A DNA stretch of 46,039 nucleotides from CAZBDU01 sp964490725 (GCA_964490725.1 CAZBDU010000039.1:1-46039), one strand, 5' to 3'; shown: positions 8,065 through 16,055, counted from the first letter of the stretch. The notes: generated from the sequence alone by a model not told the origin. Numbers and translations: made by a program.

Positions 8065-9486
8065 GTGAAGGTCCTGCTGTTCGCCATGCCTGACACCGTA
8101 AGCGCCCTCGATCCGGTGATGCGCATCCCGAACCTGGGGCTGTGCTCCATCGCCGGCAACCTGGGGGGCTGCACGGTCCGCGTGGCCGACTTAGTCTTTC
8201 GCCCCCGCGGGGTTGCGCGCACGGTGGAGGCTCTCATGAAGGAGCACGACCCGGATCTGGTGGGCCTGAGCGCCATGAGCTTCCAGTACGCCAGCGCCCG
8301 GCGCATCGCTTCCCTCTGCCGCGCGCTGAAGCCGGGAGTCCGCGTGGTGCTGGGAGGCTACCACGCCTCGCTGATGCACCGGGAGATCGCCGCAGAAGCG
8401 GACGGCCACCTGTTCGACTTTCTGGTCCGGGGTGAAGGGGAGCACACCTTCGACAGCCTGGTGCGGGCGCTCGCCGCCGGCGGGAAGGGACTGGGCTCCG
8501 TGGCCGGCCTCTCCTACCGCGAGAATGGCTCCTTCAGGCACAATGCGCCGGCCCCCCTGGCGGAGCTGGAGACGCTCCGCCTCCCGGACCGCGACTGCCG
8601 CGTGCTGGGCGAGCCCAGCTTCCTTGGGGAGTCCTTCGACTGCGTGGAGACCTCGCGGGGATGCACCATGGGCTGCCGGTTCTGCAGCATCACCCGCATG
8701 TACGGGCACTCGATCCGGCTCTTTCCCCTGGAACGGATCGTCCAGGACCTGCGGGTCCTGGCGGCGCGGGGGACTCGAGGGGTCTTCTTCGTGGACGACA
8801 ACATCACCTTGGAGGTCCCGCGGCTGATCGAGCTCTGCCGCGCGATCATCCGCGAAGGGCTGGAGGGGATGCGTTACCTGACGCAGGCCAGCGTGCGCGG
8901 CATCGCCTCGGACCCCACGCTGGCCGTCTGGATGCGGAAGGCGGGTTTCCGCTGGGTGTTCCTGGGGATCGAAAGCGGCATCCGGCGCAACCTCCGTTCC
9001 ATGGGAAAGGTGGGAAGGCCGGACGACACCCGGCGGGCCGTGCAGCTGCTGCAGGAGCAGGGAATCGGCGTGTTCGGCGGCCTGATCGTGGGCAATCCCG
9101 AAGACTCCCGGCGGGACGTGGCGGCCACCTACCGCTACGCCCTGGAGCTCGGGGTGGATCACCCCATCATTCAGTGCATGACTCCCTACCCGAAGACCCG
9201 GACCCGGGAGGAGCTCCTGGCCCGGGGCCTGGTGACCAATCCTCAGGACTTCAGCCGCTACAACGGCTTTATCTGCAACGTCCGCACCGAGCGTCTCAGC
9301 GAGCGGGAGCTGGCGCGGGCCATGCTCTGGGGCGGTCTGCGGCTGTTCTTCCACCCCCGCTACCTGACGCGCAGCCGCTTCTGGCGCTACCGCCCCTCCC
9401 TCTGGCCCGCCCTGATGGCCAACAACCTGCGCTACCTCTGGGGGGCGGCGCGGGGAAGGCTGTTCGCCTCCCGCCACCGCTGGTAG
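8065..9486 (+). CDS. B12-binding-domain radical SAM protein
   Basis: A 473-residue enzyme of the BchE/MiaB-like group with an N-terminal cobalamin-binding-type domain (about 1-135) and a radical SAM barrel. The [4Fe-4S] motif is C-x3-C-x2-C: Cys200, Cys204 and Cys207 in RGCTMGCRFC. A downstream VFFVDDNIT strand and FLGIESG match the SAM-binding barrel. The GTG start has AAGGAG five bases upstream. It lacks an obvious substrate-specific C-terminal domain; the tail is Arg/Trp-rich. Related proteins carry out methylations, ring formation or lipid modification, but nothing here fixes the reaction. A well-formed promoter precedes it and it appears monocistronic, with the next gene 107 bases away. 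Confidence 0.88.
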   Translation: MKVLLFAMPDTVSALDPVMRIPNLGLCSIAGNLGGCTVRVADLVFRPRGVARTVEALMKEHDPDLVGLSAMSFQYASARRIASLCRALKPGVRVVLGGYHASLMHREIAAEADGHLFDFLVRGEGEHTFDSLVRALAAGGKGLGSVAGLSYRENGSFRHNAPAPLAELETLRLPDRDCRVLGEPSFLGESFDCVETSRGCTMGCRFCSITRMYGHSIRLFPLERIVQDLRVLAARGTRGVFFVDDNITLEVPRLIELCRAIIREGLEGMRYLTQASVRGIASDPTLAVWMRKAGFRWVFLGIESGIRRNLRSMGKVGRPDDTRRAVQLLQEQGIGVFGGLIVGNPEDSRRDVAATYRYALELGVDHPIIQCMTPYPKTRTREELLARGLVTNPQDFSRYNGFICNVRTERLSERELARAMLWGGLRLFFHPRYLTRSRFWRYRPSLWPALMANNLRYLWGAARGRLFASRHRW

Positions 9487-9538
9487 CCGCCCCCGGCGCG
9501 CAGGACGCGCAGATTCGGCTTGCGCGGCGGCGGCGCAT

Positions 9539-9560
9539 GGATTACCCTTGGTGGGTATCC
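9539..9560. repeat. Imperfect inverted repeat before the zinc-ribbon membrane protein gene
   Basis: GGATTACCC-TTGGT-GGGTATCC is a dyad with one extra base in the left arm, 34 bases before the ATG at 9594. It could be an operator or a leader hairpin. Confidence 0.25.
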
Positions 9561-9593
9561 CGACAATCGATCTTCATGCGGGAGGTAGGATCC

Positions 9594-10163
9594 ATGGCAA
9601 CACAGCTCGTCCGCTGCAAGGCGTGCGGTTTCATCATGCGGGAGTCCGCGCTGGGAGACAGGTGCCCTGCCTGCGGTGTGCTGCGCAACGCCTTCGAGCT
9701 GTTCCAGGATCCCGTGGCGGAGGGGCGCCGCAGGATTCTGGACAAGGACATCCACACCATTGCGGTGCACTTCCCCGTCTCCTTCGGCGCCTCCCTGGTG
9801 GTGCTCACCATCGGCGTGCTGATCTTTGCCGGAAAGGTCGAGGAGCTGGTGATCGCCACCACGAAGATCATGTCGCTGTTCACCCCGCTGCTGGTGATCG
9901 CCGGCCTGCTGACCGGGATGCTGGACGGCAAGGTTCGTTTCAAGAAGATCGGTCGCTCGGCGATCCTGAAGCGCAAGATCGTGCTGGCCTCGCTGTTCTT
10001 TCTCTTCTCGGCGGCTCTGGCGGTCCTGGTGTGGCTGTCCGGCATGCGGTCCACGGGAGCGGTGGTGGCCGCCGTCGCGGCGGCGGCGGTGGCGTTCGCG
10101 TTCAGCATCATCCTGGGCCTGCTGGGCAGCTCCATGACCTGTGCCGCCATGCGCGGCAAGTAG
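9594..10163 (+). CDS. Rubredoxin-like zinc-ribbon fused to a DUF2231-like membrane domain
   Basis: A 189-residue protein. The N-terminus has two Cys pairs, CKAC and CPAC (residues 8-30), spaced as in rubredoxin-like or zinc-ribbon modules. After a linker, HTIAVHFPVSFG introduces about four membrane helices; this His-rich entry to the first helix resembles DUF2231 membrane proteins (typically HPxxVHFP). The ATG has GGGAGGT about eight bases upstream. The knuckle could bind iron or zinc, so an electron-transfer role in the membrane is possible but inferred. A short inverted repeat lies upstream. The gene converges on the histidine kinase gene. Confidence 0.65.
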   Translation: MATQLVRCKACGFIMRESALGDRCPACGVLRNAFELFQDPVAEGRRRILDKDIHTIAVHFPVSFGASLVVLTIGVLIFAGKVEELVIATTKIMSLFTPLLVIAGLLTGMLDGKVRFKKIGRSAILKRKIVLASLFFLFSAALAVLVWLSGMRSTGAVVAAVAAAAVAFAFSIILGLLGSSMTCAAMRGK

Positions 10164-10176
10164 GCAGCGCGGCAGC

Positions 10177-10278
10177 CTACTGATCCAGGATTTCCCGAAC
10201 CCTGCCGGTCAGGTCCGCGGGGCTGAAGGGCTTCTGCAGAAAAGGGACTTCCTCGGCGGTCACCCCGTGGCGAACCAC
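10177..10278 (-). pseudogene. Out-of-frame C-terminal tail of the kinase receiver domain
   Basis: Translation in the frame ending at the stop at 10179-10177 gives VVRHGVTAEEVPFLQKPFSP, then DLTGRVREILDQ. This is a standard end of a CheY-like receiver, including the conserved Lys in QKPF. It belongs to the kinase gene but is in a different frame, with about eight codons missing between the two parts (judged against the usual receiver layout). Confidence 0.7.
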
Positions 10279-12797
10279 GGGAGCACCCTGAGCGCAGGGT
10301 GCCTCTGCAGGAGCCGCTCGGCCAGCTCCCGGCCGTTCATGCCCGGCATCACGACGTCGGTGATCAGCAGCTGCGGAGCGCCGCCGATTTCCCCGGCCGT
10401 CTCCAGCGCACGCTGCGGTCCGTCCGCTGCATGCACCCGGTAGCCGGCGCCGCGAAGCACCCTGCAGATGAGCCGCCGCACGGACTCCTCGTCCTCCACC
10501 ACCAGGACCGTTCTTGAGCCCCTGGCAACCCCCTCGCCGGCCGTTGCGGCCGGTTCCGGCTCCGGCGGCGCCTCTGCCGGCAGGTACACGGTGAACGTGC
10601 TGCCCCTTCCGGGCCGGCTCTTCACCTCGACGTGGCCGCCGCTCTGCTGCACGATTCCCAGCACCGTGGACAGCCCCAGGCCGGTGCCCTTTCCCACCTC
10701 CTTGGTGGTGAAGAACGGGTCGAAGATGCGGTCCAGGTTCTCCCGGGCGATGCCGCACCCGGTGTCCCGGACGGACAGGACCGCGTGGCGTCCCGGCCGC
10801 AGGCCGCCGAGCCGCTCGCAGTCGCCGGCCGCCACGTCCCTGGCCCGGGCGCTGATCTCGATGGACCCTCCCTGCGGCACTGCGTCCCGGGCGTTGACCA
10901 CCAGGTTCATCACCACCTGCTCCAGTCGGGTAGGGTCCACCCTTGCCCAGACGGGAGAATCCACCTCCACGCGGAGAGCCACCTCCTCACCGAGCAGCCG
11001 TCGCAGCATTCCCTCCATCGGGGAGACCAGGGCCGCAATGTCCACCACCTGCGGGTTCAGCAGCTGGCGCCGGCTGTAGGCCAGCAGCTGCTGGGTGAGG
11101 CTCGCCGCCCGGTGGGCGGCTCTGCGGATCTCTTCCAGGTGCCCCGAGCCTGCCGCAGAGATGCTCTCCTCCATGCCCAGCAATTCCGCGTAGCCCAGGA
11201 TGGCGGTCAGGAGGTTGTTGAAATCGTGCGCCACCCCGCCGGCCAGGCGGCCCACCGCTTCCATCTTCTGCGCCTGGACCAGCCTTTCCTCCAGGCGCTT
11301 GCGGGCGCTGTCGTCGAACAGGTACCCCTTGACCTGGATCAGCCGGCCCTGCGGGTCGAACTGGCCGATGCTGTTTTCCAGCACGTGGATGGGGGCGCCC
11401 TGGAGCGTTCTCATCTCCTTCTCGAAGTACTCCAGCCTGCCCCGCTCCCGCAGCAGGGACAGGAACTCCTGGCTCTCCCGCGGTCCCGGGTAGAAGGAGA
11501 ACAGGTTGTGCCGCTGCGCCTCGGCCGGCGAGCTGCAGCCCAGAATGCGGGCGAAGGCGGGATTGCAGGAGATGATGGCGCCCTCCGGAGAGGCCATGTA
11601 GTCCCCGGTCAGGTCCTCCTCGAAAAAGCTGCGGAACAGCTCCTCCCGCCTGCGCAGCTCCTGGTACAGCTCCCGCAGATGCCCGGTCATGCGGTTGAAG
11701 GCGGAGGCCAGCACACCGATCTCGTCCCGGCCCGCCGCCGGGGCGCGGCTGTCCAGGTCCCCCGCCGCTACCCTCAGGGCCGCCTCCTTGACCGCCACGA
11801 TGGGCCGGGTGATGCTGAAGGCCAGCAGGTACACGCCTGCGGCCAGGAGGAGCACCAGGAACAGACCGATCGCCACCAGCAGCAGCGCCGGACGCCGCGC
11901 CGCTGCGTAGGCCTCCTCGGTGGGGACCTCCACCAGCAGCGCCACCTCCCTGTCGGCGATCCACCGGTAGGCCGCCACCACCCTGGTGCGGCGGTGGTTG
12001 GTGTACACCGCCACTCCGTCACGGCCGGCTATGGCCGCGTCGATGCCCCGGGAGTGAACCCCGCGGGGGAACTCTTCGGTGCCGAAGCGCCGGCTGGAGA
12101 GGAAGACATTGTAGCTGTCCACCAGGAATGCTGCCCCGCCGGGAGCCAGCCCGGCGCGGTCCTGCACGATTCTGTCCATGGCGTCCAGGTTGAGGTTGAC
12201 CGCCAGCACCCCCGCCAGCCGGCCGCCCGGAGCCGCGATGGGCGTGGAAACCGTCATGGTGGGTCGAAGGGTGCGCGGAGACGGGTAGACGTTCTGAACG
12301 TAGGTTCGGTGGCGGCCTTCCAGGAAGTGGCTGGCGGTGGCGCGGTATTCGCCCTCCACCTCCGGCCGGGTGGAAAAGACGGCCAGGCCGCCCACCGGCG
12401 CCAGCACGGTGATCTCCTCCGGTGCGGAGTCCCGGGACTGCCACAAACCCAGGACCGTGGCCAGCGACCGGCGGGCCGAATCCGGGTCGCCTGCGGCGCC
12501 GGTCAGAGCCGCAGCGGCGGCGCGCACCCCTGGGAGCTCCGCCAGGAGCTCCACCTCGCGGGCCTGCCCCCGGATCCAGCGCTCCAGGCTCTGCGCCTTC
12601 AGGTCCGCCAGGGCGGCGATGTGGGCCGCCACCGATCTGCGGGCCTGCCGGACGAACAGGGCGTAGCCGCAGGCCCCCAGCGCCGCCACGACCAGCGAGG
12701 AGAGGAGAAAGAAGTAGAGCGCCAGCCTGGTGAGAAGACTGGCGCGCCCCCTACGATCCGACTCGGGCGTAGAACCGGGGCCTGCCATCTTCGACAT
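10260..12797 (-). CDS. Hybrid sensor histidine kinase with receiver domain cut by a frameshift
   Basis: An 845-residue membrane sensor kinase. Domains in order: membrane helix (about 24-46); a large periplasmic dCache-like sensor (50-295); second helix (303-325); HAMP (326-378); PAS (385-500); HisKA with phospho-accepting His524 in GGVAHDFNNLL; HATPase with the N box NLVVNARDA, DTGCGI and GKGTGLGLS; then a receiver with Asp814 in LLITDVVMPGMNG. The receiver stops at TGA shortly after HPALRVL. Its missing end (HGVTAEEVPFLQKPF, with the invariant Lys) continues in another frame to 10177. The usual YxSGY segment is absent, so this is a deletion-type frameshift or an assembly error. The start overlaps the upstream lipoprotein gene by 47 bases, implying cotranscription. 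Confidence 0.85.
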   Translation of the reverse strand: MSKMAGPGSTPESDRRGRASLLTRLALYFFLLSSLVVAALGACGYALFVRQARRSVAAHIAALADLKAQSLERWIRGQAREVELLAELPGVRAAAAALTGAAGDPDSARRSLATVLGLWQSRDSAPEEITVLAPVGGLAVFSTRPEVEGEYRATASHFLEGRHRTYVQNVYPSPRTLRPTMTVSTPIAAPGGRLAGVLAVNLNLDAMDRIVQDRAGLAPGGAAFLVDSYNVFLSSRRFGTEEFPRGVHSRGIDAAIAGRDGVAVYTNHRRTRVVAAYRWIADREVALLVEVPTEEAYAAARRPALLLVAIGLFLVLLLAAGVYLLAFSITRPIVAVKEAALRVAAGDLDSRAPAAGRDEIGVLASAFNRMTGHLRELYQELRRREELFRSFFEEDLTGDYMASPEGAIISCNPAFARILGCSSPAEAQRHNLFSFYPGPRESQEFLSLLRERGRLEYFEKEMRTLQGAPIHVLENSIGQFDPQGRLIQVKGYLFDDSARKRLEERLVQAQKMEAVGRLAGGVAHDFNNLLTAILGYAELLGMEESISAAGSGHLEEIRRAAHRAASLTQQLLAYSRRQLLNPQVVDIAALVSPMEGMLRRLLGEEVALRVEVDSPVWARVDPTRLEQVVMNLVVNARDAVPQGGSIEISARARDVAAGDCERLGGLRPGRHAVLSVRDTGCGIARENLDRIFDPFFTTKEVGKGTGLGLSTVLGIVQQSGGHVEVKSRPGRGSTFTVYLPAEAPPEPEPAATAGEGVARGSRTVLVVEDEESVRRLICRVLRGAGYRVHAADGPQRALETAGEIGGAPQLLITDVVMPGMNGRELAERLLQRHPALRVLPWFATG
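10265..10302. repeat. Two adjacent perfect hairpins at the receiver frameshift
   Basis: CCGTGG-CGAA-CCACGG (10265-10280) and GCACCCT-GAGCGC-AGGGTGC (10283-10302) are perfect stems separated by two bases, exactly where the receiver reading frame breaks. Such structures promote deletions in cells and errors in sequencing or assembly. Confidence 0.6.
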
Positions 12798-13911
12798 GGA
12801 TGATTACCGTGCTCTTGCGAGGGTCCGGCGAGCCGTCGTAGCTGAACCGCCCGGTGACCCCCTCGAAGGTGCGGATGCCGCGCAGCCCCGCGCAGATGCT
12901 CCGCGGCTCCAGGCTGTCTTGCGCCCGCACTGCCTCCACCAGCAGGCCGAAGGAGTCGTAGGTGAGGGCCGCCGCGGAGGTGGGCGCGCGCCGGTAGGCC
13001 GCCTGGTAGGCGGCGGTGAACTCGCGCACCCGCCCGGCCGGAGCCTCCGCCGAGAAATGCGTGCTGAAGTAGGCGCCCTCCACCTGCCGGAAACGCTCCC
13101 GGTTGCGGAAGCCCATGGTGTCGCAGCCGAGCAGCTGCACCGACATCTCGAGCTCCCGCAGCTGCGCAGCCTGCGCCAGCAGGTCCTGGGTGTAGTTGGG
13201 GAGGAACAGAACCTGCGGAGCGGCCTGCTGGATGCGCTTCAGCAGCGGGCGGAAATCGTCCTCGCCGGTGGCGTAGGTTTCGGTGGCTACCACCGCGCCG
13301 CCCGCCGCCACGAACTCGCGCCTGAAGATGTCGGCGATGGTCCGGTTGAAGTCCCCGGCCACATCGTAGAGCACCGCCGCCCGCCGGGCGTGCAGCTCCC
13401 GGTAGGCGAAACGGGCCATGACCGCTCCCTGCACCAGGTCGGTGAAACAGGCCCGCAGCACGCAGTGGGTGCCCTCGGTCACCCCGGGATGCGTCGAGAT
13501 GGGGGTGATCATGGGGATGCCCGCCCTGTCGGCCATCCTGCCTGCCGGGATGGCCAGGCTGCTGAGATAGGGCCCGATAATGGCCGCCACCCCTTCGCGG
13601 TTGATGAGCTCCTGGGCCGCCGCGACGGCCGCTTCGGGCCGGGCCTGGCTGTCCTTGACCACCAGGACCAGGCGGCGGCCCCTGCCGCGCACCGGCACTC
13701 CCCCCCGGTGGTTGACCTCGGAGACCGCCAGCTCGGCCCCTTCCAGGCAGGACGCACCCAGGTCTCGGAGGGATCCCGTCAACGGGGCGATCAATCCCAC
13801 CCGCAGCTCCGCCTCCTCCTCCGCGCCCCTGGGACAGGCAGGAAGGACCGCGAGGATCCCCATGAGGGTCAGCGCCGGCAGCGCCCGCCGGCGGAGCCGG
13901 GTGCGCTTCAC
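12751..13911 (-). CDS. LivK-like periplasmic-binding lipoprotein (second of pair)
   Basis: A 386-residue type I periplasmic-binding fold protein of the branched-chain amino acid/amide family. The GTG start (GGAGG about eight bases upstream) yields an Arg-rich N-terminus, a hydrophobic stretch and a lipobox LPAC at about residue 26, so it should be a lipoprotein. LRVGLIAPLTGSLRDLG and AAIIGPYLSSLAIPAGRMAD are typical first-lobe segments of the family. The GTG overlaps the stop of the upstream paralogue (GTGA). No permease or ATPase genes are nearby; instead the next gene is a sensor kinase. It may therefore present a ligand to the kinase rather than feed a transporter, which is an inference. 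Confidence 0.85.
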   Translation of the reverse strand: MKRTRLRRRALPALTLMGILAVLPACPRGAEEEAELRVGLIAPLTGSLRDLGASCLEGAELAVSEVNHRGGVPVRGRGRRLVLVVKDSQARPEAAVAAAQELINREGVAAIIGPYLSSLAIPAGRMADRAGIPMITPISTHPGVTEGTHCVLRACFTDLVQGAVMARFAYRELHARRAAVLYDVAGDFNRTIADIFRREFVAAGGAVVATETYATGEDDFRPLLKRIQQAAPQVLFLPNYTQDLLAQAAQLRELEMSVQLLGCDTMGFRNRERFRQVEGAYFSTHFSAEAPAGRVREFTAAYQAAYRRAPTSAAALTYDSFGLLVEAVRAQDSLEPRSICAGLRGIRTFEGVTGRFSYDGSPDPRKSTVIIHVEDGRPRFYARVGS

Positions 13912-15047
13912 GGCGGGGCCTCCACCACCGCGAACACGCCCGCCCGGCCTCCGTCGATGCGCACCACCACCGCCTCCTTCTCCGGATCTCCCGATCCCTT
14001 GTAGGCCAGGGCTCCGGTCACACCCGGGTAGCGCGGCGTGGCCAGAAGGCCCCGGCGGATCGAAGCGGAATCGGCCTGTCCCCCCTGGCGCGCCGCCGCC
14101 AGGACGAGCCCCACCGCGTCGAAGGTGGTGGCGGCCACGTCGCCGGGCGTGCGGCCGTAGGCGCTCCGGAAGGCCGCCGCAAACTCCCTGGTTTCCCGGC
14201 CCGGCATCTGGGGGTGAAACTGTCGCGTGGCGAAGGAGCCGTCGAAGGCCGGGTCGGCGGCGAAGCTGTCGGTGTCCCAGCCGTCGCCCCCCAGCAGCGT
14301 GGCTCGTATGCCCATGGCGCGCGCCTGCCGCGCCTGGGCGCGGGCGTCTGCCGCGTAGTTGGGAAGCAGGAGCACCTCCGGCTCGGCCCGGGCGATCCGC
14401 CCCAGAGGCGCCCGGAAGTCCCGCGCCTGATCCGTCGTGTAGCTGGCGAACTCGCTCACCGCCCCGCCCAGATCGGTGAAGGTGTCCCGAAAGACCTCCG
14501 CCAGGGTGCGGCTGTAGCTGTCGGCGGCGTCGTACAGCACCGCCGCCTCCCGCGCCCCCCGCACCTGGGCGGCGAAGCGGGCCAGCACCGCCCCCTGGAC
14601 GGTGTCCAGGTAGGGGATGCGGAAGACCCACTTCTTGCCGGCCGTGGTCTCGGGGTTGGTGGACATCGGGGCGATCATGACCAGCCCTTCCTGCTCGGCC
14701 AGCCGCGCCACGGGGATGGCGCAGCGTGACATCTGCGGCCCCACCAGAGCCTGCACCCTCTCCTGGTAGATCAGCTTGCGCGCCGCCTCCATGGCCTGCT
14801 CCGGCACACCCATGCCGTCTTCTACCACCAGCCTCGGGCGCGGGCGCCCGGAGTCCTGGAGGGCCCGCCCGGCCCGCTCCACGGCCAGGCTGGCCGCTTC
14901 CACCATGTCCCGGCCGTTGGCGGCGTTTTCGCCGCTCAGCATGGCGATCACGCCGATCTTGAGGGGTTGCCCGGGAGGAGCGGGGGTGCAGCCCACCCCC
15001 GCCAGCGCCACGATCAGCGCCGGGAGGAAGAAGAGCCGATTGTCCAT
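13908..15047 (-). CDS. LivK-like periplasmic-binding lipoprotein (first of pair)
   Basis: A 379-residue paralogue of the next gene, with the same type I binding-protein fold. The signal peptide MDNRLFFLPALIVALAGVGC ends in a relaxed, spirochaete-like lipobox, so Cys20 is the likely lipidated residue. LKIGVIAMLSGENAANGRDM and ALVGPQMSRCAIPVARLAE are family-typical. There is no Shine-Dalgarno before the ATG; the promoter -10 lies 11 bases upstream, suggesting a leaderless transcript. It heads a three-gene operon with the second lipoprotein and the hybrid kinase. The ligand is unknown; related proteins bind branched-chain amino acids, amides or aromatic acids. Confidence 0.86.
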   Translation of the reverse strand: MDNRLFFLPALIVALAGVGCTPAPPGQPLKIGVIAMLSGENAANGRDMVEAASLAVERAGRALQDSGRPRPRLVVEDGMGVPEQAMEAARKLIYQERVQALVGPQMSRCAIPVARLAEQEGLVMIAPMSTNPETTAGKKWVFRIPYLDTVQGAVLARFAAQVRGAREAAVLYDAADSYSRTLAEVFRDTFTDLGGAVSEFASYTTDQARDFRAPLGRIARAEPEVLLLPNYAADARAQARQARAMGIRATLLGGDGWDTDSFAADPAFDGSFATRQFHPQMPGRETREFAAAFRSAYGRTPGDVAATTFDAVGLVLAAARQGGQADSASIRRGLLATPRYPGVTGALAYKGSGDPEKEAVVVRIDGGRAGVFAVVEAPP

Positions 15048-15058
15048 TGCTGGGGCGA

Positions 15059-15087
15059 AGTATAGCGAGTCGCAGCCGCTTTGGAAA
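15059..15087 (-). promoter_or_regulatory. Promoter of the LivK-like/kinase operon, near-leaderless
   Basis: Minus-strand TTTCCA (15087-15082) and TATACT (15064-15059) have a 17-base spacer. The ATG at 15047 begins 11 bases after the -10 box, and no ribosome-binding site fits in between. Confidence 0.5.
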
Positions 15088-15098
15088 GCTGAAGGGGT

Positions 15099-15127
15099 TT
15101 GTGCGAACGAGCGCAGTGCGGTATTAT
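15099..15127 (+). promoter_or_regulatory. Promoter of the small Cys-rich protein gene
   Basis: TTGTGC (15099-15104) and TATTAT (15122-15127) are separated by 17 bases. It is divergent from the LivK-like operon promoter, with only 11 bases between the two -35 boxes. Confidence 0.5.
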
Positions 15128-15137
15128 CTAACCAGCA

Positions 15138-15152
15138 CCGGCTCTGAGCCGG
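15138..15152. promoter_or_regulatory. Palindrome in the leader of the small Cys-rich protein gene
   Basis: CCGGCTC-T-GAGCCGG is a perfect seven-base inverted repeat about 11 bases downstream of the -10 box and 21 bases before the ATG. The one-base centre suits a dimeric repressor site better than an RNA hairpin loop. Confidence 0.4.
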
Positions 15153-15173
15153 CAAACCCAGTGGAGGGAAGCG

Positions 15174-15386
15174 ATGATCGACATCTACTGCGACATCTGC
15201 AAGAAGCTCGTGCCCAATCCCAGCAGGTATGACAACTACATGTCCGTCCTGGACAAGGAGCTGTGCATGAGCTGCCACAACAAGCTCAAGGAGAAGACGG
15301 AGCAGATCCTCTCCTCGCGGCCGAAGTTTCAGCTCAACGGCTATCACTCGGTCCTGGCGGACACACTGAAGAAGATGTGCAAGTAG
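15174..15386 (+). CDS. Small Cys-rich, probably zinc-binding protein
   Basis: A 70-residue soluble protein with two CxxC pairs, CDIC (6-9) and CMSC (31-34), plus a final Cys near the C-terminus. The spacing suggests a treble-clef or ribbon-type zinc site. The ATG has GGAGGGAAGCG just upstream and a clear promoter and palindrome further up. I do not recognise the family. The C-terminal part is amphipathic (LADTLKKMCK). Convergent with the next gene. Its function is unknown. Confidence 0.7.
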   Translation: MIDIYCDICKKLVPNPSRYDNYMSVLDKELCMSCHNKLKEKTEQILSSRPKFQLNGYHSVLADTLKKMCK

Positions 15387-15405
15387 CGGGGCGCCCTTGC
15401 CCCGC
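15386..15405. terminator. Hairpin between convergent genes
   Basis: GCGGGGC-GCCCTT-GCCCCGC is a perfect seven-base stem starting at the last base of the upstream stop codon. There is no T-run on either side, so intrinsic termination is uncertain. A second stem (GCCGG-GGAAA-CCGGC) follows before the convergent gene's stop. Confidence 0.3.
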
Positions 15406-15434
15406 CGCGCCGGCGCCCGCCGGGGAAACCGGCG

Positions 15435-15935
15435 CTACACCAGAAGCTGGCCCAACTCCTTGAGCTCCGGCAGGCGCTCGTAGACCGGGCGCCGGCCCAG
15501 GTGCTCCTGCTTGTCCAGGTCGACGGTCTTCACGTACAGCTCGTTGACCAGATCGGCGAACACCCCCAGGTTGGCGCCGAAGTTTTCCACGGCCATCTGC
15601 CGGAGGATGCGTTCACTTTCGCCTCCAGTCCCCGACCCGCGGGACAGAATGCCCTCCGAGCCGGACAGCCCGCGGATGTTCGGCAGCACCTCCAGCCTGG
15701 CGTGGTGAACGAACACGGCGCAGGCGTGGATGGCCTCGTAGAGCTCCTGGTAGCCGTAACCCTGCAGCTTGTAGTACTCCGATTTCTCCATGAAGTGATC
15801 CACCCGCTCCCACACCTCCCGGGGGACCTTCATGTACAGCAGGGCCTTCTTCACGTAGCGGTTGTTGATGTTGTTGTGATAGTGCTGCTGGATTCTCTCG
15901 ATCAGCTGGAACGCATCCTGATCTTTTACCGGCAT
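15435..15935 (-). CDS. Conserved-looking hypothetical helical protein
   Basis: A 166-residue soluble protein I do not recognise. It looks all-helical and rich in Tyr, His and charged residues, with segments such as RYVKKALLYMKVPREVWERV and YGYQELYEAIHACAVFVHHA, which have the regular feel of a conserved domain. The ATG at 15935 is chosen over an ATG four codons upstream because GGAGGT lies five bases before it. A promoter (TTGACC/TAGCAT) precedes it. The gene is monocistronic and convergent with the small Cys-rich gene. Confidence 0.7.
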   Translation of the reverse strand: MPVKDQDAFQLIERIQQHYHNNINNRYVKKALLYMKVPREVWERVDHFMEKSEYYKLQGYGYQELYEAIHACAVFVHHARLEVLPNIRGLSGSEGILSRGSGTGGESERILRQMAVENFGANLGVFADLVNELYVKTVDLDKQEHLGRRPVYERLPELKELGQLLV

Positions 15936-15990
15936 TGGTACCTCCACTTGGGTCGGGAAGCCTCCCTTTCAGGGAACGCCGCGACCCCCA

Positions 15991-16019
15991 ATGCTATCCA
16001 AAGCCCCAGGCGTGGTCAA
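15991..16019 (-). promoter_or_regulatory. Promoter of the 166-residue hypothetical protein
   Basis: Minus-strand TTGACC (16019-16014) and TAGCAT (15996-15991) have a 17-base spacer. The -35 sequence GGTCAACCT (plus-strand reading) is repeated exactly at 16030-16038, 16 bases upstream. Confidence 0.45.
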
Positions 16020-16026
16020 CCTGGGG
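16004..16026 (-). terminator. Possible terminator hairpin after the NagD-like gene
   Basis: CCCCAGG-N9-CCTGGGG is a perfect seven-base stem downstream of the NagD-like gene, followed on the minus strand by CTTTGG. The T-run is short, and the stem overlaps the promoter of the next gene, so it may be regulatory instead. Confidence 0.3.
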
Positions 16027-16055
16027 CGCGGTCAACCTGAGGCTCCCGGAGGCCG

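Noticed and set aside
5764..9486. A single 1240-residue plus-strand protein including the radical SAM enzyme
   Set aside because: The upstream portion is antisense to the protease and PEGA genes; the GTG at 8065 has a promoter and ribosome site.
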